This document shows positions 1 through 5,910 of a stretch of DNA of 12,891 nucleotides, in pieces. Position numbers and translations under genes: made by a program. Every line of letters begins with the position of its first letter. Position 1 is the stretch's first letter. The notes beneath the pieces are model-generated. The model searched no databases and was not told the origin of the DNA. It saw only the letters and a program-made list of their open reading frames with translations. This DNA comes from an uncultured Collinsella sp. (lineage in GTDB: Bacteria > Actinomycetota > Coriobacteriia > Coriobacteriales > Coriobacteriaceae), in the NCBI GenBank assembly GCA_938023085.1, contig CALHDP010000134.1, forward strand, positions 1-12,891. Direction: 5' to 3'.

Positions 1-79
1 CCCTACCGGGAGTAACCCCGACGGTTGACAAAACTATAGGAACACCCAACGACTATCAGCACAAGGAGTGTCCCCAAGT

Positions 80-266
80 GCCAAAACGACTAGTCGGACA
101 ACGCCGATGTTTTGGCGAAGTCAGCGAAAACCCGCCAGGGCGAGCAAGGTGCCTTGAAACAAGGCGGCATTGACCTTCTGGTCATGCCGCCGAAGTTGAA
201 AGGCAGATTGCCGCTCTGGCGGGTTTGCAGCGTCGAGCGGTTACGGCGTTTGGTAAAACGCCGTAA
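80..266. other. Nested inverted-repeat element, candidate structured RNA or intergenic repeat
   Basis: This stretch is dense in self-complementary sequence and has no convincing coding frame. In order: an 8-bp stem (80-87 with 109-116) enclosing the palindrome CGACTAGTCG at 87-96; a 15-bp stem (128-142 with 212-226, one G-T pair); inside it a 12-bp hairpin with one bulged base (163-175 with 180-191, loop TTCT), and a small hairpin at 202-212; finally a perfect 11-bp hairpin at 241-266 (loop GGTA). CCTTG at 152-156 can pair either with CAAG just upstream or with CAAGG at 160-164, which gives a switch-like alternative. No T-run follows any stem, so none looks like an ordinary terminator. The strand is undetermined. 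It lies upstream of the promoter at 285-313, so it is probably not the leader of the marR operon. It could be a small RNA, the 3' end of an upstream transcript, or a dispersed intergenic repeat. Confidence 0.45.
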
Positions 267-284
267 CTTAATAAGTTTGGTACC

Positions 285-313
285 TTGACATTGATTTCTC
301 ACGCTCCTAAATT
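285..313 (+). promoter_or_regulatory. Sigma-70-type promoter of the marR-ABC operon
   Basis: A perfect -35 box TTGACA (285-290) is followed after exactly 17 nt by TAAATT (308-313), a 4/6 match to the -10 consensus. It would start transcription near 320, about 50 nt before the MarR start codon. The -10 box lies inside a CCTAA...TTAGG dyad, as expected for a promoter blocked by a repressor. Confidence 0.6.
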
Positions 314-344
314 GGTTAGGCACAAAACAATTCCACTACCTAAC
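306..344. promoter_or_regulatory. Candidate MarR operator (CCTAA/TTAGG dyads)
   Basis: CCTAA-N5-TTAGG (306-320) is a perfect inverted repeat covering the -10 box. GTTAGG (315-320) is also an inverted repeat of CCTAAC (339-344), so three half-sites of the same kind lie between the -10 box and the Shine-Dalgarno site. AATTG (310-314) and CAATT (328-332) form a further dyad. MarR-family proteins typically bind palindromes over their own promoters. Assignment to the adjacent gene product is inference. Confidence 0.45.
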
Positions 345-368
345 TAAAGAAAGGAGCGAAGCTTAGAT

Positions 369-872
369 ATGTGTGTTGAAGCACTCGTCCTTCCGCACGA
401 GCCCGGCGGCGACCCGTTGCAACCGGCAGACATGCCCGAAGCGGTCAGCGCCGAAGACAAGCTCGCCAAACGCATCCTGAGCGGCCTGGGCTTTTGCGGC
501 CATTACATGCATTTTCATGGCGGAGGCGTGTCCGGCAAGGCACCCATCATCTGCCTGCTGGCCAAGCAGCCCGGCGGCGAGATGTCGCAGCAGGAACTCG
601 GCATGCACTTTGACCTCAAGCCGGGGTCGCTTTCCGAGATCCTGTCCAAGCTCGAGCTCAACGGCCTCATTGAACGCAGCCGTAACCCCAAGGATCGACG
701 GCAACTCACCATTCGCCTGACCGAAACCGGCCGGGAAAACGCCCGCATCGACCAGGCGGCCCGCATCCGCTTTAGAGAACGGGCCTTTAGCGCGCTCACC
801 CATGACGAGCGCGAGGACCTCGCCGAAATGCTCGATAAAATCCGTGTAACCTGGGAGGAACTGGATGATTAA
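369..872 (+). CDS. MarR-family winged-helix transcriptional regulator
   Basis: This 167-residue protein is probably the repressor of its own operon, which also encodes an ABC exporter. The winged helix-turn-helix occupies about residues 58-121: a QQELG helix near 74-78, a recognition helix around 85-100, then a wing with the DRR motif at 109-111 (conserved Asp and Arg of MarR wings) and LTETG at 117-121. The C-terminal helix (about 122-166) would form the dimer interface. A Cys/His-rich patch precedes the DNA-binding domain: C43, H45, H48 and H50, followed by GGG. The ATG start has AAAGGAG at 350-356, a rather long 12-nt spacing, and no closer in-frame start exists. The stop codon overlaps the next gene by 8 nt, so translation is probably coupled. 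The effector is unknown; by family it could be a drug, a phenolic compound, an oxidant or a metal. Confidence 0.9.
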   Translation: MCVEALVLPHEPGGDPLQPADMPEAVSAEDKLAKRILSGLGFCGHYMHFHGGGVSGKAPIICLLAKQPGGEMSQQELGMHFDLKPGSLSEILSKLELNGLIERSRNPKDRRQLTIRLTETGRENARIDQAARIRFRERAFSALTHDEREDLAEMLDKIRVTWEELDD

Positions 873-2679
873 AACCCTCATGGGCAGCATCCGCGACTAT
901 ATGAAAGTCGCTGTTGCCACGCCATTGCTCGTGCTTGGCGAGGTGCTCTGCGAGATGCTGATTCCATTTATCACCGCCAACCTGATCGACGCCATCAAAG
1001 ACGGCACCACCGTAGCCGAGATGCTTCCCACCGCAGGCTTTTTGGTGCTCATCGCGCTGACGTCGCTTGCTTTTGGCGCCGCTGCCGGCGTCACCTGCAG
1101 CCATGCGAGCTGCGGCTTCGCCAAGAACCTGCGTCACGACCTGTTCTACAAGATCCAGACGTTCAGCTTTGCCAACATCGATGAGTTCTCGAGCTCCTCG
1201 CTCGTCACGCGTCTGACCACTGACATCAACAACGTTCAGCAGGCCTTTATGATGATCATCCGTATCGCCGTGCGCGCGCCGCTGGTCTTGATCTTCGCTT
1301 TTACCATGGCATTTATCATGGGCGGCAGCGTCGCCATGGTCTACCTGGTCATCATTCCGCTGCTGGGCTTTGGACTGTTCTTTATCATCTTTAAGGTACG
1401 CCCCATCTTCTCGCGCGTGTTCCACAAGTACGACGCACTTAACGAGTCTGTCGAAGAAAACGTCACCGGCATGCGCGTGGTCAAGAGCTATGTGCGCGAA
1501 GACTTTGAGAAGGAGAAATTCGCGACCGCCGCGCGCGACGTCCAGATGGACTTCACCCGCGCCGAGAAGCTGCTCGCCTTTAACAACCCCATGATGAACA
1601 TCTGCGTCAACGGCGCGTTTGTCGTCATCATCTACCTGGGCTCCAAGCTCATCATCACGAGCCAGGGCACGCTGTTCGACGTGGGCCAGCTCTCCTCGAT
1701 CTTTACCTACGGTTTTCAGATCCTCATGAGCCTGATGCAGCTGTCGATGATCTTTGTCATGGTGACCATGGCCGACGAATCGGCGCACCGCATTACCGAG
1801 GTGCTGGCCGCCGAGCCCACGATCGCCGATCCCGCCGAGCCCGTGCTCGAGGTTGCCGACGGCTCCATCGACTTTGACCACGTGAGCTTTAAGTATTCCG
1901 CGCATGCGAAGCGCCAGGCGCTCGACGATATCGACCTGCACATTAAGAGCGGCGAGACCATCGGCATCATCGGCGGCACCGGCTCGGCCAAGTCCACGCT
2001 CGTAAACCTCATCGCCCGCCTGTACGACGCCACCGAAGGCACCGTGCGCGTGGGCGGCATGGACGTGCGCGACTACGACCTGGACGCACTGCGTCACCAA
2101 GTGGCCATGGTGCTACAGAAAAACGTGCTGTTTAGCGGCACCATCGCCGAGAACCTGCGCTGGGGCGACCCGAACGCCACCGACGAGGAAGTCCGCGAGG
2201 CGGCACATCTGGCCTGCGCCGATGAGTTTGTCGACGGCTTCCCCAAGGGTTACGACACCTGGATCGAGCAGGGCGGCTCCAATGTTTCCGGCGGTCAGAA
2301 GCAGCGCCTGTGCATTGCGCGTGCCCTGCTGCGTCGCCCCAAGATCTTGATCCTGGACGACTCCACTAGCGCCGTCGACACCAAGACCGACGCCAAGATT
2401 CGCGCAGGGTTGGCAAGCTATCTGCCCAACACGACCAAGCTCATCATCGCCCAGCGCATTAGCTCCGTACAGGATGCAGACCGCATCATCGTCATGGAGG
2501 GCGGCCGCATCGCGCAGATCGGCAACCATGACGAGCTGCTTAAGACGAGCGAGATCTACCGCGAGACCTTTACCTCGCAAAACAAGATGTCTGCCGAGGG
2601 CGAAGGGGCCGTCGAGGCCGACACCGAGGCATCCGCAACGCAGGCTCAGACCCAGGAAGGAGGCGAGGCACATGAGTAA
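865..2679 (+). CDS. ABC exporter half-transporter, degenerate-site subunit
   Basis: This 604-residue protein fuses an exporter-type membrane domain (about 15-310, roughly six helices) to an ATPase domain (about 335-570). It should pair with the next gene product as a heterodimeric efflux pump of the LmrCD/BmrCD/TM287-288 type in the cytoplasmic membrane. ATPase motifs: Walker A GGTGSAKST (370-378), Q-loop Q418, signature VSGGQ (474-478), Walker B with D498 then D499, and Q530 at the switch position. Three positions are degenerate: Ala375 replaces the third Walker A glycine, Asp499 replaces the catalytic Glu, and Gln530 replaces the switch His. Its own signature motif is intact, so it should complete the active site formed by its partner. 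The C-terminal tail (about 575-604) is acidic and of low complexity. The start is supported by GGGAGGAA at 853-860 and overlaps the marR stop by 8 nt. The substrate is unknown. Confidence 0.93.
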   Translation: MIKTLMGSIRDYMKVAVATPLLVLGEVLCEMLIPFITANLIDAIKDGTTVAEMLPTAGFLVLIALTSLAFGAAAGVTCSHASCGFAKNLRHDLFYKIQTFSFANIDEFSSSSLVTRLTTDINNVQQAFMMIIRIAVRAPLVLIFAFTMAFIMGGSVAMVYLVIIPLLGFGLFFIIFKVRPIFSRVFHKYDALNESVEENVTGMRVVKSYVREDFEKEKFATAARDVQMDFTRAEKLLAFNNPMMNICVNGAFVVIIYLGSKLIITSQGTLFDVGQLSSIFTYGFQILMSLMQLSMIFVMVTMADESAHRITEVLAAEPTIADPAEPVLEVADGSIDFDHVSFKYSAHAKRQALDDIDLHIKSGETIGIIGGTGSAKSTLVNLIARLYDATEGTVRVGGMDVRDYDLDALRHQVAMVLQKNVLFSGTIAENLRWGDPNATDEEVREAAHLACADEFVDGFPKGYDTWIEQGGSNVSGGQKQRLCIARALLRRPKILILDDSTSAVDTKTDAKIRAGLASYLPNTTKLIIAQRISSVQDADRIIVMEGGRIAQIGNHDELLKTSEIYRETFTSQNKMSAEGEGAVEADTEASATQAQTQEGGEAHE

Positions 2680-4591
2680 GGCAACGACCGCCGAGCGCGC
2701 GCTCAACCGCAAGGGCGGCACCATGTCGCGCCTCATCAAGACGCTCTTTGGCTTCTACCCCGTGCTTTTGCCCCTCGTCGTCGTCGGCGTGGTGCTCTGC
2801 GCCATCATCAACTCCATCGGCGCGACCTTCCTTCAGAGCGCCCTGCAGATTATTAGCGAATCGTGGCAGTCGGGCGATTGGGAAGCCGCACAGCCCAAGA
2901 TCGCACAGCTCGTGACTACCCTCGCCTGCATCTACGGCGTCGGCATCCTGTCTTCGCTCTTCTGGAACCGCGCCATGGCCATCGTCACGCAGGGCTCGCT
3001 CGAGAAGCTGCGCGAGAAGATGTTCAACCGCATGCAGGACCTGCCGATTCGCTACTTCGACACGCACCAGCGCGGCGACATCATGAGCCACTACACCAAC
3101 GACATCGACACGCTGCGCCAGATGATCAGCCAGTCGCTGCCCAACCTGCTCATGACGACCATCGTCATCGTCACGGTATTCTTTATCATGCTGTACTACA
3201 GCGTGTGGATGTGCCTGGTCATTGTGGCCGGCGTCGTCTTTATGACCTTTATGACCAAGCTGCTCGGCTCCAACTCCGCGCGTTTCTTTATTGCGCAGCA
3301 GTCCGAGCTCGGCGTGGTCGAGGGTCATATCGAGGAAGTCATGAACGGCCAGAAGGTCGTCAAGGCATTCTGCCACGAGTCTGCCGCCGAGGCCGATTTT
3401 GACGAGCGCAACGAAAAGCTCTTCGAGGTCTCGCAGAAGGCCAACATGTACGCCAACATCCTCATGCCTATCCTTATGAACCTGGGCAACCTGCTCTACG
3501 TGTTGGTGGCCCTTGCCGGCGGCATTTTCCTGGCGCTGGGCGTGCCCAACCTGAGCATCTCGGGCATGACGCTGTCCATCGCCGTCGTGGTGCCGTTCCT
3601 CAACATGACCAAGCAGTTCTGCGGACAGATCGGTCAGATCTCGCAGCAGATCAACGCCGTGGTCATGGGCCTCGCCGGCGCCGACCGCATCTTTGAGCTC
3701 ATCGACGAGAAGCCCGAGACCGACGAAGGCTACGTGACGCTCGTCAACGCGCAGGTGAACCCCGATACCTGGCAGCTCGAGGAGGCCGACCACCACACCG
3801 GCATGTGGGCGTGGAAACACCCGCACCGCGCAACCGGCGAGATCGAGTACGTGCCGCTGCGCGGCGACCTGGTCATGGACAACGTCGACTTTGGCTACAC
3901 GCCCGACCACGAGGTGCTGCACGGCGTGTCCGTGTTTGCCAAGCCGGGCCAGAAGGTCGCGTTTGTCGGCGCCACCGGTGCCGGTAAGACGACCATCACC
4001 AACCTCATCAACCGCTTCTACGACATCGCCGACGGCAAGATTCGCTACGACGGCATCAACGTCAACAAGATCCGCAAGGCCGATCTGCGCCGCTCGCTGG
4101 GCGTCGTGCTGCAGGACGTGAACCTGTTCACCGGCACCGTGATGGATAACATCCGCTACGGCAACCTGGATGCGACCGACGAGGAGTGCATCGCGGCGGC
4201 CAAGCTCGCGGGCGCCGACGACTTTATCACCCGCCTGCCCGACGGCTACGACACGATGCTCACCGGCAACGGCGCCCAGCTGTCGCAGGGCCAGCGCCAG
4301 CTGATTTCGATCGCACGCGCTGCCGTCGCCGATCCGCCGGCGATGATCCTGGACGAGGCCACGAGCTCCATCGACACCCGCACCGAGGCTATCGTGCAGG
4401 CTGGCATGGATAAGCTCATGGAGGGTCGCACGACGTTTGTCATCGCGCACCGCCTGTCCACCGTGCGCAACTCCGACGCGATCATCTGTCTGGACCACGG
4501 CCGCATCATCGAGCGTGGCAACCACGACGAGCTGATCGCCAAGCGCGGATATTACTACCAGCTGTACACGGGTGCGTTTGAGCTCGAGTAG
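2672..4591 (+). CDS. ABC exporter half-transporter, catalytic-site subunit
   Basis: This 639-residue partner has a membrane domain at about 25-335 and an ATPase domain at about 398-635. Its ATP-binding motifs are canonical: Walker A GATGAGKTT (433-441), Q-loop Q481, Walker B ending in DE with catalytic E562, and switch H593. Its signature is altered to LSQGQ (537-541). Walker A/B from this subunit plus the intact VSGGQ of the upstream subunit make the active site. Its altered signature with the upstream degenerate motifs makes the inactive one. An extra segment of about 45 residues (about 348-393, rich in Trp and His) sits between the two domains. The start chosen is ATG 2672, preceded by AGGAAGGAGG (2654-2663) and overlapping the upstream stop as ATGAGTAA; a longer in-frame reading from 2474 would run back into the upstream gene and is rejected. 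The membrane domain contains the coupling-region motif YFDTHQRGD (128-136). Confidence 0.93.
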   Translation: MSKATTAERALNRKGGTMSRLIKTLFGFYPVLLPLVVVGVVLCAIINSIGATFLQSALQIISESWQSGDWEAAQPKIAQLVTTLACIYGVGILSSLFWNRAMAIVTQGSLEKLREKMFNRMQDLPIRYFDTHQRGDIMSHYTNDIDTLRQMISQSLPNLLMTTIVIVTVFFIMLYYSVWMCLVIVAGVVFMTFMTKLLGSNSARFFIAQQSELGVVEGHIEEVMNGQKVVKAFCHESAAEADFDERNEKLFEVSQKANMYANILMPILMNLGNLLYVLVALAGGIFLALGVPNLSISGMTLSIAVVVPFLNMTKQFCGQIGQISQQINAVVMGLAGADRIFELIDEKPETDEGYVTLVNAQVNPDTWQLEEADHHTGMWAWKHPHRATGEIEYVPLRGDLVMDNVDFGYTPDHEVLHGVSVFAKPGQKVAFVGATGAGKTTITNLINRFYDIADGKIRYDGINVNKIRKADLRRSLGVVLQDVNLFTGTVMDNIRYGNLDATDEECIAAAKLAGADDFITRLPDGYDTMLTGNGAQLSQGQRQLISIARAAVADPPAMILDEATSSIDTRTEAIVQAGMDKLMEGRTTFVIAHRLSTVRNSDAIICLDHGRIIERGNHDELIAKRGYYYQLYTGAFELE

Positions 4592-4606
4592 GTAGGTTTG
4601 TTCCAC

Positions 4607-4712
4607 GGAGGTCTCCCAGGCGGGCCGGGGTGTAACCTCCGTGCTCAAACATTCTCGCTTCGCTGCGAAACTGCGCGCGGAAGTTACACCCCGGCCCGCC
4701 TGGGAGACCTCC
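4607..4712. repeat. Long near-perfect inverted repeat (38-nt arms)
   Basis: Arms 4607-4636 and 4683-4712 are perfectly complementary over 30 bp. After one C/A mismatch (4637/4682) pairing resumes for 7 more pairs (4638-4644 with 4675-4681, one G-T). The loop is about 30 nt and can form a small TCGC/GCGA hairpin. The element starts 15 nt after the stop of the second ABC gene and ends 42 nt before a terminator hairpin. No target-site duplication is visible at its edges and no T-run follows, so it is neither an ordinary terminator nor a clear mobile element. In RNA it would make a very stable stem at the 3' end of the exporter mRNA. Confidence 0.8.
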
Positions 4713-4754
4713 TGCGCGCAATCAACCCGTCATTAAAACAGAATAAAAGTTGGT

Positions 4755-4788
4755 GAGGCCCTGGCCGTTTGGCCAGGGCCTCGTTTTG
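4755..4788. terminator. Intrinsic terminator between convergent genes
   Basis: A perfect 12-bp GC-rich stem (4755-4766 with 4771-4782, loop GTTT) is followed on the + strand by CGTTTTG. On the - strand the region past the stem is also T-containing (ACCAACTTTTATTC). It lies between the 3' ends of the ABC operon (+) and the LysR gene (-), so it may stop transcription from both sides, most clearly the + strand. Confidence 0.8.
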
Positions 4789-4798
4789 TAAGGATGAG

Positions 4799-5677
4799 CT
4801 AGTTGAGGAGTTGGGCCATGGCGTTGACGAATTTTTGGACTTGGAGGGTGGGCTCGAGCGGATAGTGCAAAAAGACCGGCACCTCACGGCCGCACAGGAA
4901 CGGCACGCCCACAAAGGCTGGGTGCACCCCCGACCACGCCCCGCAGGTGAGCACCGCGTCACCCTTTTCCTCTGCCTCGTTAAAGAGCGCAAAGTCAAAG
5001 CTGTCCACGTCGATCACGTCCACGCCGCCGTCGGCCAACAGGTCGATGCGCAGGCTGTCCATAGCGTCGTTGCCGTGACGGAGCACGCGCAGGCGCATGC
5101 CCTCCAGGTCGGCAACCGTGATGCGCGTCTTGCGCGCCAGCGGGCTCGTGCGCGGCAGGTCGATATAAAACGGCACGTTAACGATGCGGAGCTTTTGGCA
5201 GGCATCGCCCCAGCGCGGAGTCGAAAAACTCGACTGCACTACATCCACCTCGCGGCCAAGGCTGCGCATGACGGATTCGCGCTCGTCGTAGAGATCGCTT
5301 ACCGGCACGATCTCGAATCGCAGCGATGGCTCCATCTCGTGGATGCCCGTCCACATCGACAGCGTTTGGCGCCCCGGGCACATCATCGACACGCCCAGGC
5401 GCACGGCACCGCCATCGCCCGCCGCGCGTCGGGCACGGCGCAGCGCGTCCTCGGACTGCCGCATGATCGAGCGCGCGTCATCCACCAGCAGTGCGCCGGC
5501 CGGCGTCACCTTGACACCCGAGTGCGAGCGTTCGAACAGCGTGATGCCGAACTCGGCCTCGAAACCCGACACCTGCTTGACGAGCGCCGGGGTCGACACG
5601 CGCAATTTTGCCGCCGCCCGTGAGAAGCTTCCCAGCTCCGCGGCGGCCGATATGGCCTCAAGTCGTCGATCGTACAC
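4799..5677 (-). CDS. LysR-family transcriptional regulator
   Basis: A 292-residue regulator in the chosen reading. The N-terminal winged helix-turn-helix spans about residues 3-62 (SFSRAAAKLRVSTPALVKQV at about 17-36, then the LFERS and VTPAG motifs typical of LysR proteins). A linker helix runs about 63-88, followed by an effector-binding domain of two alpha/beta lobes (about 92-290). The start chosen is GTG 5677, because GGGAG lies 6 nt upstream (5684-5688) and because LysR proteins usually begin a few residues before this helix. An ATG 33 nt further upstream (5710) gives 303 residues but has no visible Shine-Dalgarno site. It is divergent from the dehydrogenase-transporter-oxidoreductase unit with about 230 bp between starts, the classic arrangement for a LysR protein that controls the neighbouring genes and itself. 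The inducer is unknown, probably the substrate of that unit or an intermediate. Confidence 0.9.
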   Translation of the reverse strand: MYDRRLEAISAAAELGSFSRAAAKLRVSTPALVKQVSGFEAEFGITLFERSHSGVKVTPAGALLVDDARSIMRQSEDALRRARRAAGDGGAVRLGVSMMCPGRQTLSMWTGIHEMEPSLRFEIVPVSDLYDERESVMRSLGREVDVVQSSFSTPRWGDACQKLRIVNVPFYIDLPRTSPLARKTRITVADLEGMRLRVLRHGNDAMDSLRIDLLADGGVDVIDVDSFDFALFNEAEEKGDAVLTCGAWSGVHPAFVGVPFLCGREVPVFLHYPLEPTLQVQKFVNAMAQLLN

Positions 5678-5744
5678 GTCAATCTCCCGTTTTCGCGCCT
5701 GTGACCGCATGGTGCCACAGGGGGTTGTTTTCGCAGGTCACGCG

Positions 5745-5792
5745 CTCAATTGAGAATAATCTGCATCGCACAGTGTAAACCTACGGTTAACG
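5745..5792. promoter_or_regulatory. Divergent control region: palindromes and possible LysR-gene promoter
   Basis: Two dyads lie in the shared intergenic region: the perfect palindrome CTCAATTGAG (5745-5754) and GTAAACC-TAC-GGTTAAC (5775-5791, one mismatch per half). On the - strand TTTACA (5779-5774, 5/6 to the -35 consensus) and TATTCT (5758-5753) are 15 nt apart, a short but possible promoter for the LysR gene. The CTCAATTGAG palindrome overlaps that -10 box. No clean T-N11-A LysR box is seen, so binding by the LysR protein is inferred from position only. Confidence 0.4.
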
Positions 5793-5812
5793 CCATTCTA
5801 ACAAATATGCAA

Positions 5813-5841
5813 TTCACCTGCGCAAATGCAAAGCATACGAT
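5813..5841 (+). promoter_or_regulatory. Candidate promoter of the dehydrogenase-transporter operon
   Basis: TTCACC (5813-5818) and TACGAT (5836-5841) are each 4/6 to consensus and separated by 17 nt. They lie within a broken dyad centred near 5821: TATGC (5806-5810) with GCATA (5833-5837) around the palindrome TGCGCA (5819-5824). Weak boxes under a dyad are what an activator-dependent LysR target would show. The predicted leader is about 60 nt. Confidence 0.4.
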
Positions 5842-5857
5842 AACCAGCGAAAACCAC

Positions 5858-5884
5858 GTGGGTCGGTTAATGGGAACGACCCAC
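5858..5884 (+). other. Leader hairpin upstream of the dehydrogenase gene
   Basis: A perfect 8-bp stem, GTGGGTCG (5858-5865) with CGACCCAC (5877-5884) and an 11-nt loop, lies in the predicted 5' leader. It ends 26 nt before the start codon, just before GGGAGG (5886-5891). It could stabilise the mRNA. No T-run follows, so it is not a terminator. Confidence 0.5.
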
Positions 5885-5910
5885 CGGGAGGCACAAGAAG
5901 GGAAGTTCCT

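Noticed and set aside
25..56. A TTGACA at 25-30 as a promoter for the first structured element
   Set aside because: The -35 box is perfect, but the only -10-like string (GACTAT, 51-56) is 20 nt away and poor, so I do not call a promoter.
78..173. A 31-codon frame starting with GTG behind AAGGAG (63-68)
   Set aside because: The spacing is acceptable, but the peptide has no recognisable feature and most of it is dictated by the inverted-repeat stems. It is more likely a chance frame within a structured element; a leader peptide cannot be excluded.
90..323. A 77-residue open frame on the - strand through the first intergenic region
   Set aside because: It reads through the hairpins, has no Shine-Dalgarno site, and its Arg/Pro/Ser-rich composition is that of non-coding GC-rich DNA.
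2570..4648. A 692-residue antisense frame opposite the second ABC gene
   Set aside because: Long stop-free antisense frames arise from the strong G/C third-position bias of the real gene. The His/Asp/Val/Ala-rich product resembles no family and has no ribosome-binding site.
4607..4712. The long inverted repeat as an insertion-sequence remnant
   Set aside because: No transposase fragment and no target duplication are visible. It is kept as an unexplained inverted repeat.
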